From contig CANKXX010000006.1 in the NCBI GenBank assembly GCA_947487835.1, forward strand, positions 124,001 to 188,000: a stretch of DNA of 64,000 nt, read 5' to 3'. The notes under the pieces were generated by a model that saw nothing but the letters and a program-made list of their open reading frames with translations, searched no databases and had not been told where the DNA came from. Position 1 is the first letter of the stretch; every line of letters begins with the position of its first letter. Source of the stretch: an uncultured Microbacteriaceae bacterium. Lineage in GTDB: Bacteria > Actinomycetota > Actinomycetes > Actinomycetales > Microbacteriaceae. The translations under genes were made by a program, and so were the position numbers. Below, piece by piece: positions 32,926-41,550 of the stretch.

Positions 32926-33264
32926 CTAGTCCTCGCCGAGGGGCCACACCGCGCGCACCTCGAGCCGCCCGAACCGGGCCATGGGGTGCCGCGAGGCGAA
33001 GTCCACCGCCTCCTCCAGCGAGGCGCAGTCGAGCACGTCGAAGCCGGCGATCCACTCCTTCGTCTCGGCGAACGGGCCGTCCGTCACGATCACCTTCCCG
33101 CCGCGCTTGCGGATGGTCTTGGCGTGCTCGGGCGGGCGCAGCCGGTTGCCCTCGCCGAGCAGCCCGCGCTCGTGCCCCTCGCTCGCCCACTCCTGGATGT
33201 TGTCGCCCTCGGGCGAGTACTCCTCGCCCTCCGGGTCGGTGCACACAAGCAGCAAAAACTTCAT
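32926..33264 (-). CDS. YCII/DGPF-domain protein
   Basis: A 112-residue dimeric alpha/beta-barrel-type protein with the DGPFAETKEWIAGFD signature of the DGPF branch of the YCII family. ATG 33264 starts MKFLLLVCTDPEGEE and is preceded by GGAGG. Relatives are often encoded beside ECF sigma factors, but none is seen here. No enzymatic activity is established. Confidence 0.9.
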   Translation of the reverse strand: MKFLLLVCTDPEGEEYSPEGDNIQEWASEGHERGLLGEGNRLRPPEHAKTIRKRGGKVIVTDGPFAETKEWIAGFDVLDCASLEEAVDFASRHPMARFGRLEVRAVWPLGED

Positions 33265-33415
33265 CGGTCCTCCTCGATCGGTTGGGAACAGGATGTCGTC
33301 CCGTTCATGGATACGTCGATCGGCGCAAGCCCTTTTCGACAACGCGCGCCAGGAAATGTCCCGGCGTAGCGTCGAACGGCGGGAAAGACCCGGTACGGAA
33401 TCGAAGGAGAATGCG

Positions 33416-34258
33416 GTGACTCAGCAGCCCCCCCAGCAACAGGACGTTCCCGGCAGCGAGCAGGAGATGACCCCGAAGCCCGACCACGGCGAGGAGAGCT
33501 ACACGGGGTCCGGCCGCCTCGAGGGCAAGGCCGCCGTCATCACCGGAGCGGACAGCGGCATCGGCAAGGCCGTCGCCATCGCGTACGCCCGCGAGGGCGC
33601 AGACGTGCTGATCAGCTACCTCAGCGAGCACGAGGACGCCGAGGAGACCCGCGCGCTGGTCGAGGCGGCGGGCCGCAAGGCCGTGCTCGTGTCCGGCGAC
33701 CTGTCCGACCCGGCGCACTGCCGCGAGATCATCGCGACCGCCGTGAAGGAGTTCGGCAAGGTCGACATCCTGGTCAGCAACGCGGCATACCAGATGAGCC
33801 GACAGTCGCTCGACGAGATCCCGGACGAGGAGTGGGACTACACCCTCGCCGTGAACCTCAGCGCCTACTTCCACCTCGTGAAGGCGGCCGTGCCGCACAT
33901 GCAGCCCGGCGCCTCCATCATCGGCTCCAGCTCGGTGCAGTCGGACACCCCGACGCCGGACCTGCTGCCGTACGCGGCCACGAAGGCGGCCATCGCCAAC
34001 ATGACGGGCTCGCTCGCGCAGCTGCTCGCGGAGAGGGGCATCCGCGCCAACAGCGTCGCGCCGGGACCCATCTGGACTCCGCTCATCCCCGCCACCATGG
34101 ACGAGGAGAAGGTGGCCAGCTTCGGCGAGCAGGTGCCCATGGGCCGCGCCGGCCAGCCGGCCGAGCTCGCTCCCGTCTACGTGATGCTGGCGAGCGACGA
34201 GGCGAGCTACGTCTCCGGCGCCCGCATCGCCGTCACGGGCGGCAAGCCGATCCTCTAG
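33416..34258 (+). CDS. SDR-family oxidoreductase (glucose dehydrogenase/YhdF-like)
   Basis: NAD(P)-dependent SDR of 280 residues with a Gln/Pro-rich head of about 30 residues (QQPPQQQDVPG). The core has VITGADSGIGKAVAIAYA, SNAAYQMSRQSL, catalytic Ser in GSSSVQSDTP and YAATK. This head-plus-core form is typical of general-stress SDRs. GTG 33416 is used because AAGGAGA precedes it; an ATG at 33411 is out of frame and closes after two codons. Confidence 0.9.
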   Translation: MTQQPPQQQDVPGSEQEMTPKPDHGEESYTGSGRLEGKAAVITGADSGIGKAVAIAYAREGADVLISYLSEHEDAEETRALVEAAGRKAVLVSGDLSDPAHCREIIATAVKEFGKVDILVSNAAYQMSRQSLDEIPDEEWDYTLAVNLSAYFHLVKAAVPHMQPGASIIGSSSVQSDTPTPDLLPYAATKAAIANMTGSLAQLLAERGIRANSVAPGPIWTPLIPATMDEEKVASFGEQVPMGRAGQPAELAPVYVMLASDEASYVSGARIAVTGGKPIL

Positions 34259-34304
34259 CCGAGGCGGCCGCGTCGTCGATCGGCGCCGCGATCGTGGCCC
34301 GGGG

Positions 34305-34799
34305 TCAGTCGACCCCGGGCCACAGTCGGAGCACCCGGTCGAAGAACGCGGACTTGCGCTCCTCGTAGCCCTCGCCGGCGGGCCCGTCGTCCGCCAGCTT
34401 CGCCGCGTTGTACTCCTGCACGAGCGCGGGGTCGGCGCGCAGCAGCTGCCAGGTGCGGGTGAAGCGGAGGTCGTGCTCGGATCCCGCCGGGGTCACGGCG
34501 ATCCCGGTCGGCAGCGCGCTGCCGACCGCCTCGAAGGCGGCCAGGGTCGGACCCCAGATCTCCGGGTGCACGACGGCGTGCGTCCGCCGGAGCGCGTCGA
34601 CCGCGGCGGCGAAGTCGGCGGGCGAGACCCGAAGGTGCAGATCGACGTCGCCGCGGGTCAGCGCGCCGGGAACGCTGCTGCCGCCGACGAGCTCCAGGTC
34701 GCCCGGCACGCCCGCGGCACGCAGGGCATCCCGCTGCTCGGCGAGGATGCGTTCCGCCTCCGGCAGGAGGTCGTCGGAGGCCCGCAGCTCGCCGGTCAC
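34305..34799 (-). CDS. GrpB-family (UPF0157) nucleotidyltransferase-fold protein
   Basis: A 164-residue protein of the GrpB family: VGGSSVPGALTRGDVDLHLRV is the nucleotidyltransferase GS-x-D-x-D motif, and YNAAKLADDG a conserved helix. Family members relate to dephospho-CoA kinase C-terminal domains; activity is not defined. GTG 34799 directly abuts the stop of the GH15 gene, so the two are one operon. Confidence 0.85.
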   Translation of the reverse strand: MTGELRASDDLLPEAERILAEQRDALRAAGVPGDLELVGGSSVPGALTRGDVDLHLRVSPADFAAAVDALRRTHAVVHPEIWGPTLAAFEAVGSALPTGIAVTPAGSEHDLRFTRTWQLLRADPALVQEYNAAKLADDGPAGEGYEERKSAFFDRVLRLWPGVD

Positions 34800-36656
34800 C
34801 TACGCCTCCTCCAGGTCCCCGATGAGGATGGCGGTGTACATGAGGGCGAGGTGGCTGAGGCCCTGCGGCAGGTTGCCGGCGAAGGAGAGGTCCTCGGCGT
34901 CCATCATCTCGGCGTACAGGCCGACGTCGTTGCCCAGGGCGACGAGCTCGTCCATCGCGGCCTTGGCCTCGTCCCGGCGGCCGACGCAGGCGAGCGCCGC
35001 CGCGGCCCAGAAGCCGCACGCCACGAACGTCGCCTCCTCGTTCTGCATGCCGCTGTAGCGGTACAGCAGCGGACCCCGGCCGAGCTCACCCATCAGCGCG
35101 TCGATGGTCTTGGACATGTGCTCGCCGCGGTCGAACCCGCTCGGGGCGTGCAGCAGGATCGACGCGTCGAGTGCGTCCGACCCGGGATACATGACGTAGC
35201 TCTGCCGCTCCTCGGACCAGCCGTGCTCGTGCACCCAGGCCGCGATGTCGTCGCGCTCGACCTCCCAGCGCCGGGGATCGCCCGGGATCTGGCCCTCCTT
35301 GGCGAGCTGCACCGCGCAGTCGAGCGCCTGCCAGCAGCCGAGCTTCGACGAGGTGTAGTGCCGCTCCGTCTCGAGCTCCCACATGCCGGCGTCGGGCTTC
35401 TGCCAGTCGTCGCAGGCCTGGTCGGCGACGCTGGCCAGCAGCCGAGCGGTCTCCGTGTCGAGCACGTTGCCCTGGCCGACGTAGAGCCGCATCACGTCGA
35501 AGAGGTCGCCGTAGGGGCCGAGCTGACGCTGATGCCGCGCGTCGTTGCCGACGACCACCGGTCCCTTGCCGCGCCAGCCGGGCACGTCGGGGTACTGGGC
35601 GCCGTCGGGCAGCGAGCCGTCCAGCCCGTAGAACACCTGGAGCGAGGGGCCGTGCAGCCGGATGGTGCTGAGCAGCCAGGACACCGCGGACTGCGTCTCC
35701 TCGCGCAGCCCGAACCGGATGAGGGCCTGCAGCGTGTACGCGACGTCCCGCACCCACGCGTAGCGGTAGTCCCAGTTCTTCGACCCGTCCCCCGCCTCCG
35801 GCAGGGACGTCGTGGCCGCCGCGGCGATGGATCCATTCGGGCTGTGGATGAGCAGCTTCAGCGCGAGGGCGCTGCGCTGCACGGCATCCGCCCACGGGCC
35901 GTCGAAGGAGAACTCCTCGGACCAGGCGCCCCAGTTGCGGATCGTCCGGTCGATGCCGCGGTCCACGTTCCACGGGTTGGGCAGGTGGATCGGCTCGCGG
36001 AGCGTGCCCGAGACGCACACCAGGGAACGGGAACCCTCGCTCGTCGTGAACGAGCCGGAGAGGGAGTGCGTGCCCGGCTCGTGCGGCCCGTGGTCGAAGC
36101 CCGTCACGGCGAGCGTCACGCCGTCGACGCGCATGACGGCGCCATGCGGGGTGTCGGAGACCCAGGGCATGACCGTGCGCAGCACCTGCCCCGGCTCGAC
36201 CGACCAGGCCATCTCGACCTGGCCGGACACCCCGTCGACGCGGCGGGCGAGCTCGGCCCAGGGCAGGCGTCCGGCGACCCCCGTGACCAGGGCGTCGGTG
36301 ACGGTCACGGTTCCGGAGTCCGTCGTGAACGTCGTCCGGAGCACGTTGGTGCCGGGCACGTACTCCCGCGTGCTCGTGAAGGGCTCGGTCGGCGCCATCG
36401 TGACGCGCCCGCCCTGCTCGGCGTCGAGCAGCGCCGCGAAGACGGGCGGCGAGTCGAGGCTCGGAATGGGGAACCAGTCGATGCTGCCGTCCCGCGCGAC
36501 GAGGGCGACCGTGCGCCCGTCGCCGATCCCGGCGTACCCGCGCAGGTCGGCGTACCCGTCCGTCCGCTCGAGCGCCCCCCCGCGCTCGTCAACCACCAGC
36601 CGCTCGGCCTGTTGCGTCCCGGCGCGCTCTTCCGCCGAAGCGTTCGATCTGGCCAC
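34800..36656 (-). CDS. GH15-family glycoside hydrolase (glucoamylase/trehalase-like)
   Basis: Cytoplasmic (alpha/alpha)6-barrel hydrolase of 618 residues. An N-terminal beta-sandwich (YAGIGDGRTVALVARDGSID) is followed by the catalytic barrel with NWDYRYAWVRDVAYTL, the general-acid region PDAGMWELE and the base region MQNEEATFVACGFW. Actinobacterial members include trehalases and glucoamylases; substrate is unresolved, and no signal peptide is present. GTG 36656 is preferred to the upstream TTG 36704 because GGAGGGAG sits seven bases before it; TAGGTT at 36703-36708 is a possible -10. Confidence 0.9.
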   Translation of the reverse strand: MARSNASAEERAGTQQAERLVVDERGGALERTDGYADLRGYAGIGDGRTVALVARDGSIDWFPIPSLDSPPVFAALLDAEQGGRVTMAPTEPFTSTREYVPGTNVLRTTFTTDSGTVTVTDALVTGVAGRLPWAELARRVDGVSGQVEMAWSVEPGQVLRTVMPWVSDTPHGAVMRVDGVTLAVTGFDHGPHEPGTHSLSGSFTTSEGSRSLVCVSGTLREPIHLPNPWNVDRGIDRTIRNWGAWSEEFSFDGPWADAVQRSALALKLLIHSPNGSIAAAATTSLPEAGDGSKNWDYRYAWVRDVAYTLQALIRFGLREETQSAVSWLLSTIRLHGPSLQVFYGLDGSLPDGAQYPDVPGWRGKGPVVVGNDARHQRQLGPYGDLFDVMRLYVGQGNVLDTETARLLASVADQACDDWQKPDAGMWELETERHYTSSKLGCWQALDCAVQLAKEGQIPGDPRRWEVERDDIAAWVHEHGWSEERQSYVMYPGSDALDASILLHAPSGFDRGEHMSKTIDALMGELGRGPLLYRYSGMQNEEATFVACGFWAAAALACVGRRDEAKAAMDELVALGNDVGLYAEMMDAEDLSFAGNLPQGLSHLALMYTAILIGDLEEA

Positions 36657-36852
36657 GCGTGCTCCCTCCGCGGCGCGGGCCGGTCGCGCGCGGCGCCCCT
36701 CCAACCTAATCGCGCCCCGATGGACGGGCTCTGGACGCGTCCCCGAGTGTTGGCTCGAGCCTGCGCTGGTCGTTCCCGGGAGCTTCGCGAGCAGCGACAG
36801 CGATGCGGACGATCGCCTCGCCGGGACGGCCAGCGCTTCGGGGACGGTCCAT
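36657..36852. other. Gene-free gap upstream of the GH15 gene
   Basis: Holds the GH15 ribosome binding site and a TAGGTT hexamer (36703-36708, minus strand). From about 36720 to 36852 I see no credible coding frame or structure. Confidence 0.5.
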
Positions 36853-36919
36853 ACGGTCGCTGAGCTTGTCGAAGCGGCGTGGGCCGACCTCGCGTCCCTT
36901 CGACAGGCTCAGGGACCGC
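36853..36919. repeat. 26-nt palindromic repeat pair, copies 6a and 6b
   Basis: A plus unit (36853-36878, stem GTCGCT/AGCGGC with a G-T pair) and a minus unit (36894-36919, stem GTCCCT/AGGGAC) lie just past the end of the HNH endonuclease gene. Confidence 0.85.
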
Positions 36920-36960
36920 TGGGGGTTCAGCCTCGACGGCAGGGTGCGGTGAGCGCATGG

Positions 36961-38421
36961 TCAGCCGCTCGGCAACGCCGGGTCGGGTGGATGGGCGGGG
37001 TATCGGTCTCGGAGGCGGTGGCGGCGGTCGTTCCAGTCCTGGACCGCTCTGCTCTTCGTCGCCAGGTGCCGACCCTCGCGGGTGGGGCTGATCGATCTCG
37101 GCGGGACCAGCGTGTACGTCCCGCCAGCCCGGGTGATGTCCCAGCCGCGGTTGTGCAGCAGCAGGTGGTGGTGCTTGCAGAGAAGCACTCCGTCGGCGAT
37201 GTCGGTCTTGCCGTGGTCTCGTTTCCACTGGTTGATGTGGTGTGCCTCGCACCAGGATGGTGGTCGGTCGCAGCCGGGCCACATGCAGCCGCCATCCCGG
37301 ACAGCGAGGCCGATGCGCTGGCGAGCGGTGAACAGGCGCTGCTCGCGTCCAACATTCACGCACTGGCCGTTGTCGTCCAGCACGACCGCCACTGTTCCTG
37401 TTGAGCAGATCTCGCGGCGGATGGCGCCGATCGACACGGCCTCGCCGGTGTCTTGGATCGAGCCGTGGCCTTCACCGCTCTGGAGTGACTCCTTGGTGAC
37501 GATCACGCGCACGGCGGGTCGTCGTGATCCGTAGACCTGGCCGGGGTCGGCGTCCGCGCCGATCCGGAGGAGCTCGAGGAACCCGTCGGCGGCCAGGCGG
37601 TCGGTCGAGCGCGGGTCTTTCTCGATCGCGTCGATGCGTGCCCGGTCCTCCTCCTTCACGAAGCGCGGGCCGCCCCGCCTTGGGTTGGTCAGCTCGTCGA
37701 GGACGGAGAGCAGGAACGCGCCGGGTTCGGGGGCGTAGAGGAACTTGCCCTCGACCATCCCGTCCTGCCGCTTCCACGCCTTGAGGTGCTGCTGCTCGAG
37801 CTGGGCCTTCTCCAGGTCGGCGACTTCGGTGTCGTCGAGGTCGTCCCGTAGCTGGCGTGCGCGACGGTGCAACTGCCCCGCGGTGAGCGTGGTCGCGTCC
37901 TCGAGGAGTTCCGTCGCCGCCTCGCTCAGCGCCTCGGGTGACACCGAGTCAGTCGGGAGGCCGAGGCCCGCTCGGATCGCGTCCGCTTGCGCAATCGAGA
38001 TCCGTCCATCGGTCACCGCATGCGCAATCGGTGCCTGCCACGGGGTGGGCGGTGCCGGGAGTTCCGGGTGCTCGCGCTGAAGCGTCTCGACCGCGTCCGT
38101 CTCGGCGAGCATCCTGCCCACCTCCACGATCGACACCGCTCCACCCTTCGTCACACCCGTCACCGCTTCGACCATCGCCTGGGGCGTCCGGTAGCCCTCC
38201 TCCTGCGCCAGCCCTGCCGAGCCGAGGTCGGTGCTCGACCGTCGATCCAGCTCGCCCGCGATCCAGGCCGTGAAGGTGTCGCAGCACTGTCTGAGGTCCG
38301 CAATAGCGTGCAGCGCGTTCACGAGGTCCTGCTTCGGGAGCGGCGCGAAGGCTGCCGGTGAGGAGCCCAGGCCTGCCACTGCATCCGCTGTGCGGAGGAG
38401 CGTCGTCGCCGGGTCTCTCAT
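36961..38421 (-). CDS. HNH endonuclease with DUF222 (13E12-type) domain
   Basis: A 486-residue protein of the actinobacterial 13E12/DUF222 family: a long helical N-terminal DUF222 region (to about residue 330) and a C-terminal HNH nuclease with WPGCDRPPSWCEAHHINQW and LLCKHHHLLLHNRGW. These genes are multi-copy in many Actinobacteria and behave as mobile or selfish elements; a defined cleavage target is unknown. ATG 38421 is supported by TAGAAT seven bases upstream. The gene looks less GC-rich than its neighbours and is bracketed by dispersed repeats at 36853 and 38521. Confidence 0.9.
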   Translation of the reverse strand: MRDPATTLLRTADAVAGLGSSPAAFAPLPKQDLVNALHAIADLRQCCDTFTAWIAGELDRRSSTDLGSAGLAQEEGYRTPQAMVEAVTGVTKGGAVSIVEVGRMLAETDAVETLQREHPELPAPPTPWQAPIAHAVTDGRISIAQADAIRAGLGLPTDSVSPEALSEAATELLEDATTLTAGQLHRRARQLRDDLDDTEVADLEKAQLEQQHLKAWKRQDGMVEGKFLYAPEPGAFLLSVLDELTNPRRGGPRFVKEEDRARIDAIEKDPRSTDRLAADGFLELLRIGADADPGQVYGSRRPAVRVIVTKESLQSGEGHGSIQDTGEAVSIGAIRREICSTGTVAVVLDDNGQCVNVGREQRLFTARQRIGLAVRDGGCMWPGCDRPPSWCEAHHINQWKRDHGKTDIADGVLLCKHHHLLLHNRGWDITRAGGTYTLVPPRSISPTREGRHLATKSRAVQDWNDRRHRLRDRYPAHPPDPALPSG

Positions 38422-38428
38422 AGCACAC

Positions 38429-38434
38429 ATTCTA
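38429..38434 (-). promoter_or_regulatory. Candidate -10 box TAGAAT for the HNH gene
   Basis: Seven bases upstream of ATG 38421 on the minus strand and close to the TANNNT ideal; suggests a leaderless message. Confidence 0.5.
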
Positions 38435-38441
38435 GCAGGTA

Positions 38442-38467
38442 GAAAGTTTCTTCGATGAGGAACTTTC
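38442..38467. repeat. Hairpin at the HNH promoter
   Basis: GAAAGTT (38442-38448) faces AACTTTC (38461-38467), extendable with one mismatch. It covers the -35 region of the HNH gene and could be an operator. Confidence 0.5.
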
Positions 38468-38520
38468 GCCCCTGTGGAGAACTCGTGGCCGGTGAAGCTG
38501 TGGCCCAACGAGCACCTCGC

Positions 38521-38546
38521 GTCCCTCCGACAGGCACAGGGACCGT
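38521..38546 (-). repeat. 26-nt palindromic intergenic repeat, copy 7
   Basis: Stem GTCCCT (38521-38526) with AGGGAC (38538-38543); the loop differs from consensus at two positions. It lies upstream of the HNH gene and downstream of the transaldolase-like gene. Confidence 0.85.
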
Positions 38547-38609
38547 GAGGGTCTGCCTCAGCAAGCGAGGGTCCGAGACGGAACCGCACGCACCAGCGCT
38601 CCCCGCCGC

Positions 38610-39257
38610 TTACCCTTCCGCGTCGCGCTCGAAGGTCGCGGCCGCCGCGTCGCTCGCGTCGTGCAGGAGGGCCGCCCTCAGCACCGCGGGCGCCGCCGTC
38701 ACGTGGCGGACGCCCGACGCCACGAGCTCCACGATGCGCTCCGGCGACCGCACGCTCGCGACGAGCGGATGCGTCTCGGTGCCGGACAGCAGGCCCACCA
38801 TCTCGCGGATCAGCACCAGGCCGTCGACGCCGGAGTCGTCGAGGCGGCCGAGGTACGGGGCGATGTATCGCGCGCCGATGGCAGCGGCCGTCACCGCCTG
38901 AGCGCTCGAGTACACGGCTGTGACGAGCACGGGCACGCCCGACGCGGCGAGGCGGGCCGCAACGGGGAAGCCGATCGACGTCGCCGGCACTTTCACGACC
39001 GCGCCGCTGCCCAGCGCAGCGATCCGCCGGCCGCTCGCCTCCATCGACGTGACGTCCCCGCCGGACGCCTGGAAGAACACCTCTGCCGCGCGTCGCCCCG
39101 TCCACTCGGCGTACAGGTCGGCCGCCGCGTCCGCGCCGAGGCCCTCGCGGCGGAGGATGGTCGGGTTCGTCGTGACGCCGTGGATGAGCCGGTCGTCGAG
39201 CAGGCTGCCCACGGCCTCCCGGTCGGCGCTGTCGGCGTACAGGAAGATCCGGCTCAT
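38610..39257 (-). CDS. Transaldolase/fructose-6-phosphate aldolase-family protein
   Basis: TIM-barrel aldolase of 215 residues in the TalC/FSA branch. Marks are the N-terminal LYADSADREAVGSLL, THxTTNPT-like HGVTTNPTILRREG, the Schiff-base lysine in VVKVPAT, and ARYIAPYLGRLDD. Length fits the small transaldolase group. It may interconvert triose and hexose phosphates or cleave a 3-ketose; context does not help. ATG 39257 is the only good start. Confidence 0.87.
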   Translation of the reverse strand: MSRIFLYADSADREAVGSLLDDRLIHGVTTNPTILRREGLGADAAADLYAEWTGRRAAEVFFQASGGDVTSMEASGRRIAALGSGAVVKVPATSIGFPVAARLAASGVPVLVTAVYSSAQAVTAAAIGARYIAPYLGRLDDSGVDGLVLIREMVGLLSGTETHPLVASVRSPERIVELVASGVRHVTAAPAVLRAALLHDASDAAAATFERDAEG

Positions 39258-39355
39258 GCGTGCTCCTACTCGGCTGCGGCGACCCCGCCGGCCGGTCCAG
39301 CATCCCGTTCCCGCACGCCCGTCCGCAAACCGGCCACGTACCGGACGGCTGTCGC

Positions 39356-40009
39356 TCAGTCGGCGGGGCGGGTGACCAGCCGCGCGTCGACGAACCGCAG
39401 GTCCCTCGACCGCAGCACGAGCGTCACCAGGCGATCGCCGACCCAGGCCGACCGGGCGACGTAGTCGCCGTAGTCCAGCACGACGGCGGGATGCGACCGG
39501 CCGTCCACGCTCAGGCTGTCCTGCCCCGGGGGGCGCTTCGCCAGTTCGCGGCGGTGGTGCTCCGACCGACCGCTCGCCAGGTCCTCGAGCGGATCCGCCG
39601 AGTAGTAGTCGACCGCATCCGCGAGGTAGTGCCGCACGGCGGCGACCGCCGTCGCGTCCGGATTCGCGGCACCCGAGCCCGCACCCGCAGCAGCACCGGC
39701 ACCAGCACCCGAAGCCACGCCGGCAGCACCCGCACCAGCCGCGGCCGAGCCGGGGATGTCGGTGAACACGAAGCCCTTCAGCTCCGCCACGCCCATGCGC
39801 CCGAGCGGGGTGTCCTCGAACCAGAAGTTGCCCGAGGGGTCCGCGAGCCAGAAGTGCAGGCGGGCCACCCGCTCGCTGAACCCGTACCAGCTGAACCCCC
39901 GCTCGGCGACGCGCAACTGGGGCACGAGGGTGAAGACCGGCGGGCCGAAGTCCCGCAGCCGGTCGGAGTCGGTCGCGCGTGCTGAGGAGATGTCGTCACT
40001 GAACGGCAT
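39356..40009 (-). CDS. Hypothetical protein with Ala/Gly-rich insert
   Basis: A 217-residue soluble protein. The N-terminal part has many aromatics (GFSWYGFSERVARLHFWLAD, NFWFEDTPLG), then an Ala/Gly insert of about 30 residues, and a C-terminal part YYSADPLEDLASG, VVLDYGDYVARSAWVGDRL. I do not recognise the family. ATG 40009 lies six bases after TACCGT, a leaderless layout. It is divergent from the 40243 gene. Confidence 0.7.
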   Translation of the reverse strand: MPFSDDISSARATDSDRLRDFGPPVFTLVPQLRVAERGFSWYGFSERVARLHFWLADPSGNFWFEDTPLGRMGVAELKGFVFTDIPGSAAAGAGAAGVASGAGAGAAAGAGSGAANPDATAVAAVRHYLADAVDYYSADPLEDLASGRSEHHRRELAKRPPGQDSLSVDGRSHPAVVLDYGDYVARSAWVGDRLVTLVLRSRDLRFVDARLVTRPAD

Positions 40010-40015
40010 GCCACG

Positions 40016-40021
40016 ACGGTA
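40016..40021 (-). promoter_or_regulatory. Candidate -10 box TACCGT, leaderless start
   Basis: Six bases upstream of ATG 40009 on the minus strand. Confidence 0.4.
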
Positions 40022-40069
40022 GCCCGGCCGCATCCGCGTTGGCCGTGCTTCCCGTAATCGGGCGACTCG

Positions 40070-40172
40070 GGCGCCGCATCCCGCAGCGCCGCATCCCGCC
40101 GCGCCGCGCCCCCTCGCGCGCGCCGCGCCCCCTCTCCCGCGCCGCACACCACCCCCCCCGCGCCCCCGAACC
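40070..40172. repeat. GC-only low-complexity tract
   Basis: Reiterated GCCGCATCCC and GCCGCGCCCC motifs between divergent genes; no function suggested by sequence. Confidence 0.6.
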
Positions 40173-40242
40173 CGCCTATCGGATGAGCCCGCTCATCCGG
40201 TCGGCCGATGCGGCGGGCGACACCTCCCGGGAGGCTGGAGGC

Positions 40243-40902
40243 ATGACGACGACTGCGCTCCCCGCCCGCAGCAGGGAGCGGAGGCGGGGGCTCCTCCGCG
40301 GCGCCGTCCGGGTGCTGCTCGCGCTCGCCGTGGCCGCGGCGGCCGGGGCGCTGACGCCGATCGGCCAGCAGCACCTGCCGGAGCCGCTCGCCCCGCTGGC
40401 CAACTCGTCCGGATCCTGGACCGTGATCGCGTTCGCCGCGGTCTACCTCAGCCGGAGCCGTCCCCTGGTGGCCGCGGTGCTCGGCGCTGCCTGCTTCGTG
40501 CTCATGAACGAGCTCTACGCGGTCGTGTCGACGCTGCGCGGAAACCCCTACACCGCGGGCTTCCCCGACTTCTGGAATCTGACGGGCATCTTGGTGGGAC
40601 CCGTCGTCGGCCTCGCCGCGGCATGGCTGCGCGACGACCGTCCCGCGCGCCTCGCGATGGCCATCGCCGCGCCCAGCGCCGTGCTTCTCGGCGAGGGCGC
40701 GTACTACGTGACGGTGCTCGGGGTGTTCGGCGCGTACGGCTTCGTCGAGATCGCCGCCGGTGTGTTCCTTCTCCTCGTGCTCGTCGTGCGCCGCATCCGG
40801 ACGATGCGGATGCGGCTCGCGACGGTGGCGCTGGCCCTGCTCGGCGCGGCGGCGTTCGTCGCCGCCTACACGCTCGTTCCGGCCGTGCTCGTCGCCCTCT
40901 GA
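40243..40902 (+). CDS. Six-span membrane protein of unknown function
   Basis: A 219-residue membrane protein with six hydrophobic spans (about 23-40, 55-68, 72-92, 105-125, 135-158, 170-190 and a C-terminal one near 198-215). The LTPIGQQHLPEPLAPLANSS loop and GNPYTAGFPDFWNLTGIL segment are the most distinctive parts; it may belong to the DUF6518 group, which I cannot confirm. ATG 40243 follows CTGGAGG. It lies 97 bases before pyrE but pyrE appears to have its own promoter. Confidence 0.75.
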   Translation: MTTTALPARSRERRRGLLRGAVRVLLALAVAAAAGALTPIGQQHLPEPLAPLANSSGSWTVIAFAAVYLSRSRPLVAAVLGAACFVLMNELYAVVSTLRGNPYTAGFPDFWNLTGILVGPVVGLAAAWLRDDRPARLAMAIAAPSAVLLGEGAYYVTVLGVFGAYGFVEIAAGVFLLLVLVVRRIRTMRMRLATVALALLGAAAFVAAYTLVPAVLVAL

Positions 40903-40985
40903 TCCGCGGGCGCCGGGAGTCCAGCCGCCCCGAAGGCGGGCCGGGCGGGCTTGCGCCGGCCGGGGTGGGCGGGGAGCCGGTGGAA

Positions 40986-40991
40986 TAGTCT
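40986..40991 (+). promoter_or_regulatory. Candidate -10 box TAGTCT for pyrE
   Basis: Eight bases before GTG 41000; implies a transcript starting at or within two bases of the start codon. Confidence 0.4.
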
Positions 40992-40999
40992 TGGCTGTC

Positions 41000-41548
41000 G
41001 TGACCGATGCGCGCAGCCGACTGATCGAATTCATCTCCGCCGAGGCCGTGTTCCACGGTGACTTCACGCTGACCAGCGGCAAGAAGGCGAGCTACTACGT
41101 CGACCTGCGCCGGGTCAGCCTCGACCACCGGGTCGCCCCGCTGATCGGGCAGGTGATGCTCGACCTCATCGCCGACATCCCGGACGTCGCCGCCGTCGGC
41201 GGCCTGACGATGGGCGCGGACCCGGTCGCGGCAGCCGTGCTGCACCAGGGCGCGGCGCGCGGCCTCGAGTACGACGCCTTCGTCGTCCGCAAGGAGCCCA
41301 AGGACCACGGTCGCGGCCGCCAGGTGGAGGGGCCGGACCTCGAGGGCAAGCGCGTGATCGTGCTCGAGGACACCTCCACGACCGGCGGCTCGCCGCTCAA
41401 GGCCATCGAGGCGCTCAAGAAGGTCGGCGCGGAGATCGCGGGGGTCGCCGTCGTCGTCGATCGCAACACCGGGGCCCGCGAGATCATCGAGGGCGCCGGA
41501 TACCCCTACTACTTCGCCATCGGCCTGGACGACCTCGGGCTCAGCTGA
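41000..41548 (+). CDS. pyrE: Orotate phosphoribosyltransferase
   Basis: Enzyme of UMP synthesis joining orotate and PRPP, 182 residues. It shows GDFTLTSGKKASYYVDLRRV, GGLTMGADPVA, RKEPKDHGRGRQVEG catalytic loop and the PRPP motif VIVLEDTSTTGGSPL. GTG 41000 gives the expected short N-terminus. It is followed two bases later by the septum-formation-like gene, so the two are co-transcribed. Confidence 0.94.
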   Translation: MTDARSRLIEFISAEAVFHGDFTLTSGKKASYYVDLRRVSLDHRVAPLIGQVMLDLIADIPDVAAVGGLTMGADPVAAAVLHQGAARGLEYDAFVVRKEPKDHGRGRQVEGPDLEGKRVIVLEDTSTTGGSPLKAIEALKKVGAEIAGVAVVVDRNTGAREIIEGAGYPYYFAIGLDDLGLS

Positions 41549-41550
41549 TC

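Noticed and set aside
36657-36704. Longer GH15 start at TTG 36704
   Set aside because: GTG 36656 has a strong ribosome binding site and the extension overlaps the likely promoter.
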